This document shows positions 1-6,262 of a stretch of DNA of 9,220 nt, piece after piece. Below the pieces are notes generated by a model, which was given only the letters and a program-made list of their open reading frames with translations, was not told where the DNA came from and ran no database searches. The translations under genes and the position numbers were made by a program. Each line of letters begins with the position of its first letter. The first letter of the stretch is position 1. Origin of the DNA: an uncultured Clostridia bacterium (GTDB lineage: Bacteria > Bacillota > Clostridia > Oscillospirales > Acutalibacteraceae); the NCBI GenBank assembly GCA_937912045.1, contig CALDPI010000052.1, forward strand, positions 1 through 9,220, read 5' to 3'.

Positions 1-50
1 GATCTCCAGTGCCACAAACTGGCGCTTTAGGCCAACTAAGCTACATCCAC
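1..50 (-). tRNA. tRNA-His (GTG anticodon), 5' part only
   Basis: Read on the minus strand, the first 50 nucleotides of a histidine tRNA are present and the 3' part lies beyond the left edge. The 7-nt acceptor strand GTGGATG (50-44) is followed by TA, a D stem GCTT/AAGC (41-38 with 27-24) around a loop containing GG, and an anticodon stem CCAGT/ACTGG (22-18 with 10-6). The 7-nt loop TTGTGGC carries anticodon GTG at 15-13. The base before the acceptor strand (51) is a G, as expected for the extra G-1 that marks histidine tRNAs for histidyl-tRNA synthetase. The variable and T arms cannot be seen. Identity rests on the D and anticodon arms and is secure. Confidence 0.93.
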
Positions 51-77
51 CATATTGCGCGTCACGGCGCAAAAACT

Positions 78-105
78 ATTATAACACAGTTATAAAATTT
101 GTCAA
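78..105 (-). promoter_or_regulatory. Sigma-A promoter of tRNA-His
   Basis: On the minus strand a perfect -35 box TTGACA (105-100) is followed after 16 bp by a perfect -10 box TATAAT (83-78). Transcription would start near 71, about 20 nt before the tRNA 5' end at 50. The match to the vegetative consensus and the position fit a strong stable-RNA promoter. It lies directly downstream of the stop codon of the small cysteine-rich gene, and no terminator is seen between the two. Confidence 0.88.
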
Positions 106-118
106 TAAAAACTTTTAA

Positions 119-334
119 TTAAAGCGAAAAATCTTCATTTGTGTAGTCGCTTGACAGCGTTGCACGCATAGGCACGCGCTTTGTAGCGTCGTACTTATAC
201 TTTCTGCAGCAGTCGTCAATTCTGACAGCGCCGCGTTTTTGGCAGATAACGTCGTGCTCCGAGCCAAAAGAACGTGAAAAAACACAGTTTTTGCACGCGC
301 GAGGTAGTTTTTTATTAAACAGTTTATTTCCCAT
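119..334 (-). CDS. Small four-cysteine (zinc-ribbon-like) conserved protein
   Basis: This is a 71-residue protein if read from the ATG at 334; an in-frame ATG at 352 would give 77. It has a cysteine pattern CxxC-x13-C-x10-CC, with the core words ACKNC, VICQKRGAV and CRKYKYDATKRVP. I recall short proteins of this plan (basic N-terminus, CxxC, a C..G.V stretch, then CRK-KYD-KR-P) as an uncharacterised family in Clostridia. The four cysteines suggest one bound metal ion, probably zinc, but this is inference. Neither ATG has a convincing ribosome binding site. I prefer 334 because the N-terminus MGNKLFNKK then resembles relatives as I remember them. The gene follows ylbJ in the same direction after a gap of about 50 bp. 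It has no signal peptide or membrane segment. Function is unknown. Confidence 0.7.
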   Translation of the reverse strand: MGNKLFNKKLPRACKNCVFSRSFGSEHDVICQKRGAVRIDDCCRKYKYDATKRVPMRATLSSDYTNEDFSL

Positions 335-387
335 ATAATCACAGCCACACATTTTTTTATAATTGTATCATACATTTTCACATTTTT

Positions 388-1434
388 CTACAATATTTTA
401 TTTCTTTTTTCATACTGCGTTGATGATATGAGAAATATCGACATAAGCATAAGAGAAATGGCGCCCGCCACGGTGAAAGAAATGTTCTGCCTTATCGGCT
501 CGACACCGTTCGAAAAGGTGGTAACGGTTTTGCCCGAGAGCATTAATAGCAAATAGACAAATGCTGCCGAAAGCGCGGCGTGAAATGCACGGAACAGCAA
601 AAATTTTAAATACGGTGGAGCGTTTTTCTTCCCGATGGAGTAAAACTGGCAGTGCACAGAAAATCCGCCAAAGCTCAAAATTGCGGCGACCATCAGCAAA
701 TTGCGTCTGGCGAAAATCACGCCGTTTGTGACCTCGCAAGCATAGCTTATAGGCGCATATATGAAGTTCGGGATGAATTTGCATTTCAAAGCGGAAAGGA
801 GAGCAGAAAAAAGGATTACCCAGGCACAAATTCCAAAAACCGAGGTCGCCGCCTGTGCAACGCTTTCTACAAAAGAGTCACCAATGTTTGCTTCAAGCTC
901 ATTTTTAACATATATCGGCGGCTTGCTTGAAAACTCGGTTATAATGGCGAGCAAAACGGTGGCAATCAGATTTCCTAAGAATAAAACAATCCCAAGAGCC
1001 CTATCATGCAAAATGCCTTCTCCGACTGCAACCAATATAAAAGCAGGCCCTGCATTCACACAGTAAAGCCCCATCCTTTTTGCCTGCTCTGAGGTTATTT
1101 TTTTTTGCTCCGCAAGCTCGTTTATGAGCCTTATTCCAACAGGATATCCTGCAAGAAAGGACATTAAAAACACGCAAAACTGCTCGCCCGATTGGTGAAA
1201 GAGCTTTCTTGAAACGCCGTCAAGCAAACGGGAGAGAAAACCCGTAACGCCGCTTTTAAAGGCAAAAAGTGCAATCGCGCAAAACGGAAAAAGCGACGGA
1301 ATAATCACGTTTCCGCACAGCATAATTCCGCTTATCGCGCCGTTTAGAGAGCTTGTGGGGTTAATAAGACACAGCACCAAAAGACAAAGGCAAATTATGG
1401 TAGTGACCGTCATTTTAAAAGTGTAGGAAAACAA
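388..1434 (-). CDS. ylbJ: Sporulation integral membrane protein YlbJ
   Basis: This polytopic membrane protein of about 348 residues belongs to the YlbJ group of nucleoside-recognition (Gate) domain proteins. In Bacillus, YlbJ is made in the mother cell and is needed for a proper spore coat and cortex; its transported substrate is not established. Family signs are several long hydrophobic segments, the word AGYPVGIRL near residues 95-103, and NAGPAFILVAVG near 127-138. It is somewhat shorter than the Bacillus protein (about 408). The reading frame is open to a GTG at 1443, but that codon is part of the ribosome binding site GAGGTG (1446-1441). A TTG at 1434 stands 6 nt beyond this site, so I take it as the start. 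An ATG at 1413 has no such site. It is divergent from yqfC, another sporulation gene. Confidence 0.86.
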   Translation of the reverse strand: MFSYTFKMTVTTIICLCLLVLCLINPTSSLNGAISGIMLCGNVIIPSLFPFCAIALFAFKSGVTGFLSRLLDGVSRKLFHQSGEQFCVFLMSFLAGYPVGIRLINELAEQKKITSEQAKRMGLYCVNAGPAFILVAVGEGILHDRALGIVLFLGNLIATVLLAIITEFSSKPPIYVKNELEANIGDSFVESVAQAATSVFGICAWVILFSALLSALKCKFIPNFIYAPISYACEVTNGVIFARRNLLMVAAILSFGGFSVHCQFYSIGKKNAPPYLKFLLFRAFHAALSAAFVYLLLMLSGKTVTTFSNGVEPIRQNISFTVAGAISLMLMSIFLISSTQYEKRNKIL

Positions 1435-1452
1435 AAAAATCACCTCAAAGCA

Positions 1453-1481
1453 ATTATACGCGTGTAATTATTGTTATATTA
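1453..1481 (-). promoter_or_regulatory. Candidate sigma-E-type promoter for ylbJ
   Basis: On the minus strand TAATATA (1481-1475) matches 6 of 7 positions of the recalled sigma-E -35 consensus (KMATATT). It is followed after 14 bp by CGTATAAT (1460-1453), 6 of 8 against CATACAHT. ylbJ is a known sigma-E gene in Bacillus, which supports the reading. The weak point is that a start near 1446 would leave almost no leader before the ribosome binding site at 1446-1441. The embedded TATAAT has no -35 box at the right distance, so sigma-A is less likely. The region is AT-rich, so chance matches are possible. Confidence 0.35.
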
Positions 1482-1515
1482 TTTTCATATTTTGTTTTGA
1501 GTGGAGGCGTATTTA

Positions 1516-1785
1516 ATGAGCAAGGGTAAAAAAGACGGTTTAATAAGGGCTTTTTCTGTGCCGAACGGCCTTTTTGAAAGCGGAGCGCATATGGAGCTGT
1601 TTTCAAATAACGAGGCCGTCATAGACGGTATAAAGGGCGTACTTGAATACAGCGATTGTTTTATAAAACTCAATATGGGAAAGGGAACGGTGGAGTTTTA
1701 CGGAACGGGGCTTCAGATATCCTCTCTTGATATAAACGGACTTACCATAAACGGAAAAATAGAAAAAATAGAATTCTGTGTGTAG
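1516..1785 (+). CDS. yqfC: Sporulation protein YqfC (YabP/YqfC family)
   Basis: This 89-residue protein of the YabP/YqfC family is made in the mother cell during sporulation in Bacillus; its molecular role is not known. The family pattern is visible: an NNEAVIDGIKGVLEYSD stretch in the middle, a beta-rich segment with GKGTVEFYG, then SLDINGLTINGKIEKIEF at the end. A GTG at 1501 is in frame, but the ATG at 1516 has a clear ribosome binding site GGAGG (1503-1507) 8 nt upstream, and the 89-residue length matches relatives (about 93). It is followed after 10 bp by yqfD, its usual partner. Upstream only a poor sigma-E-like pair (TAATTAT, then CATATTTT) is seen, so its promoter is unresolved. Confidence 0.88.
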   Translation: MSKGKKDGLIRAFSVPNGLFESGAHMELFSNNEAVIDGIKGVLEYSDCFIKLNMGKGTVEFYGTGLQISSLDINGLTINGKIEKIEFCV

Positions 1786-1795
1786 GTGATTTGCA

Positions 1796-2962
1796 GTGCT
1801 GATAGTAAAAATATACCGTTTTTTCACAGGAAAGGTGAAACTGAAATTCAGCGGCGATTTTGTTGAAAGGGTGCTGAACCTTTGTGCATATAACGGAATA
1901 GCCGTCTGGGGAATACGCAAGAAAAACGGCGAAATTACACTGTTTATGTCGATATCCGATTTTAAACGGATGAGAAAAATTCTAAAAAACACGGGCATAA
2001 GACTGCATATTTGCAAAAAACGCGGTGTGCCCTTTATAATAAACCGTTACCGCTATCGTTACGGCATTTTGTTGGGCGCAGTCATATTCTTCACAACACT
2101 ACAGATTATGTCGGGGTACATATGGAACATTAACGTAACGGGAAACAGCAAAATAAGTGAAAAAGAGGTGCTTGCCGCCTGTGAAAAAATCGGTGTGCAC
2201 GAGGGGATAAGGGCGACAGAAATTGATGCGTGGAATAAGCGGGTAGAACTGCAAACCCATATTGATGGGCTTGCCTGGGCGGCACTTAATATTGAGGGGT
2301 GCGAGCTGACGGTTGACGTCAAAGAGGCGGGTTTAACACCGCATAAGGATTATTCCCCTGCAAACCTTGTGGCGAATGACGACGGAATTATTAAAAAAAT
2401 TGAGGTCACAGAGGGTGAAATAAAGGTGGCAGTCGGCGATTCGGTGGCAAAGAATACGTTGCTTGTGTCGGGTGTCGTCGAGCTTGAGGGCGGAAATACA
2501 CACCTTGTGAAAAGCAGCGGAAAAATTTTGGCAGAGGTTATAAAAAGGTATAAAGCGGTCGTGCCGTATCACCAAAAAATCAAGGCTTTTTCCGGTAAGG
2601 CACAGCAAAAATACGCGCTTAATTTTTTTGGCATAAAAATTCCGCTTTATCTTGGAGCACAAAAAGGGGAATACGTTAATCGCATACAAAAATTAGTGAT
2701 AAAAAACGGCAGGTCATACGTGCCGGTTTTTCTCTATAAAGTCACAATGAGAGAAATAAGAGAAAGTGAAATAGCACTCTCGCCCGACAGAGCAAAGGAA
2801 ATTGCCGTGGCTAATATAAAAGAGCGCATAGGTGATGCAAAAATCGTGTCCTATGAGGAGAGCGTGACCGAAACAGAGGAGTCACTTACTGTCGTTTGGG
2901 ACGTAACGCTGCAAAAAAACATTGCAAAAGAAGAAAAAATATTAATTAATACTACAAATTGA
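1796..2962 (+). CDS. yqfD: Sporulation protein YqfD
   Basis: This 388-residue sporulation membrane protein matches the family length (Bacillus about 398). The basic N-terminal portion (about 1-85) carries the family words FVERVLNLCAYNGI and ILKNTGIRLHICKKRG. It is followed by one predicted membrane helix near 90-108. A POTRA-like stretch comes next (INVTGNSKISEKEVLAACEK), then a long soluble beta-rich region. The bulk would lie outside the mother-cell cytoplasm, that is in the space between mother cell and forespore membranes; this is inferred from topology. The start is GTG, 6 nt after an AGGTGA ribosome binding site that overlaps the end of yqfC. In Bacillus yqfC and yqfD form a sigma-E operon upstream of phoH, as here. 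The biochemical role is unknown. Confidence 0.9.
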   Translation: MLIVKIYRFFTGKVKLKFSGDFVERVLNLCAYNGIAVWGIRKKNGEITLFMSISDFKRMRKILKNTGIRLHICKKRGVPFIINRYRYRYGILLGAVIFFTTLQIMSGYIWNINVTGNSKISEKEVLAACEKIGVHEGIRATEIDAWNKRVELQTHIDGLAWAALNIEGCELTVDVKEAGLTPHKDYSPANLVANDDGIIKKIEVTEGEIKVAVGDSVAKNTLLVSGVVELEGGNTHLVKSSGKILAEVIKRYKAVVPYHQKIKAFSGKAQQKYALNFFGIKIPLYLGAQKGEYVNRIQKLVIKNGRSYVPVFLYKVTMREIRESEIALSPDRAKEIAVANIKERIGDAKIVSYEESVTETEESLTVVWDVTLQKNIAKEEKILINTTN

Positions 2963-2972
2963 CGTTATAATG

Positions 2973-2981
2973 TGATATAAT
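2973..2981 (+). promoter_or_regulatory. Candidate extended -10 promoter for phoH
   Basis: TGATATAAT is a perfect extended -10 element (TGnTATAAT) in the short gap after yqfD, placing a start near 2988, about 26 nt before the phoH start codon. No -35 box lies at the usual distance. A TTGACG at 2959-2964 is only 11 bp from this -10, but could pair at 17 bp with the poorer TATTTT (2982-2987). A promoter here would let phoH and the downstream housekeeping genes be expressed outside sporulation, which they need. The AT-rich context makes chance matches possible. Confidence 0.5.
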
Positions 2982-2998
2982 TATTTTGAATAATTATA
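2976..2998. repeat. AT-only 10-bp inverted repeat over the phoH -10 box
   Basis: TATAATTATT and AATAATTATA form a perfect 10-bp inverted repeat around TTG. It starts inside the candidate -10 box of phoH and ends a few bases before the AGGAG ribosome binding site. It could be an operator, or nothing: the arms hold no G or C, so they would form a weak hairpin and can arise by chance. Confidence 0.5.
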
Positions 2999-3013
2999 AA
3001 AGGAGACTTTCGG

Positions 3014-4012
3014 TTGGAAAGAAATATAAATATTGAACGCATTGAGCAAATAGCGGGTCTTTTTGGGAATTTTGATGAGAATATCAAGCATCTTGAGTCC
3101 AAATATCACGTGTCGGTGACCTCACACGCGGACCGTATAACCGTAAAGGGCGAGCCGCTTAACGTCCAGTATGCCGTGCGCGCAATAGATTGCCTTATGA
3201 AATTAATTAACAAGGGCGAAATAATAAACGAGCAGAATTTGGAATACGTCTTTTCACTCGTCGGCGACGGTGAGGATGAAAAAATCGAGGCACTTACCGA
3301 TTCTGATTGCATATGCGTCACGTCGAAGGGTCGCCCCGTAAAACCCAAAACGCTGGGTCAAAAGCAGTACGTTGAGGCCATAAAGAAAAACACAATTACA
3401 ATCGGCGTGGGCCCTGCCGGCACCGGTAAAACCTATCTTGCTGTGGCAATGGCTGTTAACGCTTTTCGTTCAAAACAGATAAACAGGATAATTCTCACAC
3501 GTCCTGCCGTCGAAGCAGGTGAAAAGCTCGGCTTTCTGCCGGGTGACCTGCAGCAAAAGGTTGACCCGTATCTTCGTCCGCTTTATGATGCGCTTTTTGA
3601 TATGCTCGGCGCCGAAAGCTTTCAGCGCTGTCAGGAGCGCGGCGATATCGAGGTTGCACCGCTCGCCTATATGCGCGGAAGAACGCTTGACGACAGCTTT
3701 ATAATTCTTGATGAGGCACAAAATACCACGAGCGAGCAGATGAAAATGTTTTTAACCCGCCTTGGATATAATTCAAAGGCGGTTGTAACGGGCGACATAA
3801 CCCAGATTGACCTGCCCGACGGTAAGAAATCAGGACTTAAAGAGGTTGTGTCTATATTAAAGGGAATAGATGACATCGCCATTTCAAAATTCAGTGGAAA
3901 AGACGTTGTGCGTCACCGTCTTGTACAGGAAATAATAAAGGCTTATGAAAGATTTGAGGAAAGAAAAAGTGAAAGCAAGAATAACAATAACAAACTCGCA
4001 AAAAAAGGTTAA
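3014..4012 (+). CDS. phoH: PhoH family ATPase (PhoL/YbeZ type)
   Basis: This 332-residue protein matches the PhoH/PhoL/YbeZ family, cytosolic P-loop ATPases linked to RNA metabolism and nearly always encoded beside ybeY, whose product they are thought to assist. Residues 1-70 form the KH-like N-terminal domain. The ATPase domain carries Walker A GPAGTGKT at 133-140, the sensor-like stretch ILTRPAVEAGEKLGFLPGD, Walker B IILDEAQN at 230-237 and a KAVVTGDITQIDLP motif. Length is usual for the family. The start is TTG at 3014, with AGGAG (3000-3004) 9 nt upstream. Its 3' end overlaps ybeY by about 44 bp, which suggests translational coupling. In Bacillus the membrane HD protein PgpH is encoded between phoH and ybeY; it is absent here. 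Confidence 0.95.
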   Translation: MERNINIERIEQIAGLFGNFDENIKHLESKYHVSVTSHADRITVKGEPLNVQYAVRAIDCLMKLINKGEIINEQNLEYVFSLVGDGEDEKIEALTDSDCICVTSKGRPVKPKTLGQKQYVEAIKKNTITIGVGPAGTGKTYLAVAMAVNAFRSKQINRIILTRPAVEAGEKLGFLPGDLQQKVDPYLRPLYDALFDMLGAESFQRCQERGDIEVAPLAYMRGRTLDDSFIILDEAQNTTSEQMKMFLTRLGYNSKAVVTGDITQIDLPDGKKSGLKEVVSILKGIDDIAISKFSGKDVVRHRLVQEIIKAYERFEERKSESKNNNNKLAKKG

Positions 4013-4442
4013 GGTACCCACGGGAACAAGACTTCTCGTTCGCAGAGCGTGCAACGCAACTCTTGATATGGAAAAATTTGTGGGCGATGCCGAAATCAAC
4101 GTCACCTTCACCTGCGATGAGGATATAAGAAAGATTAATTCACAGTTCCGCAATATTGACAGTGCGACCGACGTTCTGTCGTTTCCGCTTTCTGAAAACG
4201 GCGTGTACGACATAAACCCCGAAACAAACGCAAAAATGCTGGGCGACGTGTTAATATCGCTTGAACATGCAGAGGCACAGGCCGCGGAATACGGCCATTC
4301 CTTTGAGCGTGAAACAGCGTATCTCACCGTTCATTCGGTTTTGCATCTGCTGGGTTATGACCACGTGAACGGCGGACTTGAAAAGGAAATTATGCGTGAA
4401 AAGGAAGAGGCTGTTATGGAGCTTCTTGGATTGAGGAGATAA
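3969..4442 (+). CDS. ybeY: Endoribonuclease YbeY (16S rRNA maturation)
   Basis: This is a single-domain metal-dependent endoribonuclease of the UPF0054/YbeY family that acts in 16S rRNA 3'-end maturation and ribosome quality control. The zinc-binding signature HxxxHxxGxxH is present as HSVLHLLGYDH (His122, His126, His132), as are the family words ATDVLSFPL and GDVLIS. The frame is open to an ATG at 3945. The GTG at 3969 is preferred because GAGGA (3956-3960) lies 8 nt before it, and it gives 157 residues, the usual size. Its 5' end lies inside the phoH 3' end, and its stop is 1 bp before era. Neighbouring Era also works in 30S assembly, a known functional grouping. Confidence 0.94.
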   Translation: MKARITITNSQKKVKVPTGTRLLVRRACNATLDMEKFVGDAEINVTFTCDEDIRKINSQFRNIDSATDVLSFPLSENGVYDINPETNAKMLGDVLISLEHAEAQAAEYGHSFERETAYLTVHSVLHLLGYDHVNGGLEKEIMREKEEAVMELLGLRR

Positions 4443-4443
4443 T

Positions 4444-5361
4444 ATGAGCAAAGCAGCATTTATTGCGGTAGTCGGCAGGGCAAACGTGGGAAAATCCTCC
4501 TTCGTCAACCGTGCAGTCGGTGAAAAGGTTGCCATCGTTTCGGACAAGCCGCAGACAACCCGCACAAAAATTCTCGGCGTGTTGACAAAGGGAGAAAATC
4601 AGCTCGTATTTATTGATACACCCGGTCTTCACAAGCCGCGCAACACGCTCGGCGAAAATATGATGAGGGCGGTCGGTGCAGGCCTTGCCGATGTTGATGC
4701 GGCGGTACTGATGGTAGAGGCGGTAACACGCTTTAAGTTTGACCCCGAAAATCTTCCTCCTGCCGAAATCAAGCTTATGGACGAGCTTAAACGCCGCAAT
4801 ATCCCTGCGGTTTTGGCGGTTAATAAAATTGATTTGCTCAGCGATAAGAGTGAGCTTCTTACCATAATAAGCGCATACTCGGCTTATATGGACTTTGCCG
4901 CCGTCGTGCCGTTTTCTGCAAAAAGCGGTGACGGTGCCGCGCTGCTTGTGGATGAGCTTTTTGCCTTTTGCAAGGAATCGGTGCATTATTTTGACGGCGA
5001 TACCGTAACCGACCAGACCGAGCGCACAATGATTGCCGAGATGATAAGGGAAAAATTGCTTTTAACGCTCGATAACGAGGTGCCGCACGGCATTGCGATT
5101 GATTTGGAACAAATTTTTGAAAAGGACTCTCGCGAGGGCGAGCCGATACTGAACGTAAACGCTGTGATTTATTGCGAGAGAGAAAGCCACAAGGGCATAA
5201 TCATCGGCAAAGGCGGCGCGGTCTTAAAGCGCATAGGCATTCTTGCCCGACGGGATATCGAAAAATATTACGGCACACAGGTGTCGCTTAAATTATGGGT
5301 AAAGGTTAAAGAAAATTGGCGTAATATGCAGGGTGCAATTCACGGCTTCGGGCTTGACTGA
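4444..5361 (+). CDS. era: GTPase Era, 30S ribosomal subunit assembly
   Basis: This 305-residue Era GTPase binds the 3' end of 16S rRNA during 30S subunit maturation. All parts are in place: G1 GRANVGKS at 11-18, the switch region with PQTTRTKI, G3 DTPG at 58-61, G4 NKID at 127-130 and G5 SAK at 158-160. The C-terminal KH RNA-binding domain has GKGG at 255-258, ending in a KLWVKVKENWRN stretch. The ATG has a GAGGAG ribosome binding site that overlaps the last codons of ybeY, so translation is probably coupled. In Bacillus dgkA and cdd lie between ybeY and era; here the two genes are adjacent. Identification is certain. Confidence 0.97.
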   Translation: MSKAAFIAVVGRANVGKSSFVNRAVGEKVAIVSDKPQTTRTKILGVLTKGENQLVFIDTPGLHKPRNTLGENMMRAVGAGLADVDAAVLMVEAVTRFKFDPENLPPAEIKLMDELKRRNIPAVLAVNKIDLLSDKSELLTIISAYSAYMDFAAVVPFSAKSGDGAALLVDELFAFCKESVHYFDGDTVTDQTERTMIAEMIREKLLLTLDNEVPHGIAIDLEQIFEKDSREGEPILNVNAVIYCERESHKGIIIGKGGAVLKRIGILARRDIEKYYGTQVSLKLWVKVKENWRNMQGAIHGFGLD

Positions 5362-5415
5362 TTTTACCTGTAATAAAAGTTTCTGTTTTTCACAAGTTAA
5401 TTTCGGGTGGTAAAA

Positions 5416-5553
5416 ATGGACGAAAGAACAGCTTGGGAAAAATTTACACAAAACGGCAGAGTTGCCGATTATTTAAAGTATAAAAGTATTGTGGCAATGA
5501 GGGATGGTGAAAAGCGTGAGCCTGTCGACAAACGGCCTGATTATAAGGGTTAA
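5416..5553 (+). CDS. yqzL: YqzL-like small protein (45 aa)
   Basis: A 45-codon gene lies between era and recO. The product begins MDERTAWEKFTQNGRVADYL and continues KYKSIVAMRD, ending with a charged tail. The plan W-x-x-F-x-x-x-G-x-x-x-x-Y-L near the N-terminus is that of YqzL and YqzL-like proteins, which occupy exactly this place between era and recO in many Firmicutes; function is unknown. A ribosome binding site GGGTGG (5405-5410) precedes the ATG by 5 nt. The last 38 nt overlap recO in another frame, which suggests coupled translation. It has no membrane segment or cysteines. The symbol is assigned by sequence plan and position, from memory of the family. Confidence 0.78.
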   Translation: MDERTAWEKFTQNGRVADYLKYKSIVAMRDGEKREPVDKRPDYKG

Positions 5554-6253
5554 TAACGTTAAGGAGTACGACCGTTTCATATCGGTACTGACCGAAACAA
5601 ACGGTGTGGTTCGCGCATACGTTCACGGCGCCAGAAGTGTTAAGAATAAAAATATGGCGGCAACGACGTTACTCACCTACTCCCATTTGACCTTTGAAAA
5701 GAAAAAGGATACATACGTAGTCAAAGAGGCGAGTGCCGAAAAGGTGTTTTTCGGCCTGCAGAATGATATTGTAAAGCTCACTCTTGCCCAGCATTTTTGT
5801 GAGCTTGCAGGTGTGCTGGCACCCGAAGAATCCGATGCGTCAGAGTATCTGCGCCTTGTACTTAATTCAATTTCTTATCTCGCGGAGGACAAAAGGCCCG
5901 ATAAAATATTAAAGGCGATAACCGAGCTTAGAATGCTCTCGCTTTCGGGCTATGCACCCGACCTTGTCGCCTGCAGGGATTGTGCAAAATTCGAAGATGA
6001 GGTTATGTATTTTGATACGCTGAACGGCGAGCTTTATTGTTCGGATTGCAAGCCGTCGGACAGCAGCCTTGTGCCGCTCAGCAGAAGTGTGCTTTCGGCA
6101 ATGCGGCACATAGCCTTTTCGGACTTTTCCGCATTATACAGCTTTACCCTTTCAGATTCCTCTGCCGATGCACTTGCAAACGCGGTTGAGCGCTTTTTGC
6201 TCTCGCAGGTTGAGCACAGGTTTTCGGTTTTGCAGTTTTATAAAAATTTATAG
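5516..6253 (+). CDS. recO: DNA repair protein RecO
   Basis: RecO is the recombination mediator that works with RecF and RecR to load RecA onto SSB-coated single-stranded DNA. The N-terminal OB-fold is recognisable (STNGLIIRVNNVKEYDRFISVLT, then GARSVKNKN). A later zinc motif CRDC-x18-CSDC (Cys153, 156, 175, 178) is the four-cysteine site found in many bacterial RecO proteins. Starts are possible at ATG 5504, GTG 5507 and GTG 5516. I chose 5516 because GGTGA (5506-5510) is well spaced before it and the protein then begins MSLSTNGL like typical RecO N-termini; this gives 245 residues. Its start lies within the yqzL-like gene, and mutS2 follows after 9 bp. Confidence 0.93.
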   Translation: MSLSTNGLIIRVNNVKEYDRFISVLTETNGVVRAYVHGARSVKNKNMAATTLLTYSHLTFEKKKDTYVVKEASAEKVFFGLQNDIVKLTLAQHFCELAGVLAPEESDASEYLRLVLNSISYLAEDKRPDKILKAITELRMLSLSGYAPDLVACRDCAKFEDEVMYFDTLNGELYCSDCKPSDSSLVPLSRSVLSAMRHIAFSDFSALYSFTLSDSSADALANAVERFLLSQVEHRFSVLQFYKNL

Positions 6254-6262
6254 AGGTTTGTT

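Noticed and set aside
1..4. Window begins with GATC, as a Sau3AI-cloned insert would
   Set aside because: GATC is a natural part of this tRNA sequence after the anticodon stem, and no GATC is found at the FlhA/kinase junction, so there is no evidence that the chimera came from restriction-fragment ligation.
355..380. Promoter-like TGATACAAT before the small cysteine gene
   Set aside because: It has an extended -10 shape but no adequate -35 box, and the implied start leaves a very short leader to either ATG. Too weak to list.
115..381. 88-residue minus-strand frame overlapping the small cysteine protein
   Set aside because: It is in another frame. The competing frame holds the conserved CxxC and CRKYKYD words, while this one looks random.
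652..1066. Plus-strand frames of 92 and 101 residues across ylbJ
   Set aside because: They are antisense to a hydrophobic membrane protein and have no recognisable features or good start signals.
4414..4986. 190-residue open frame on the minus strand across era
   Set aside because: It lies antisense to the intact Era GTPase motifs and shows no family features of its own.
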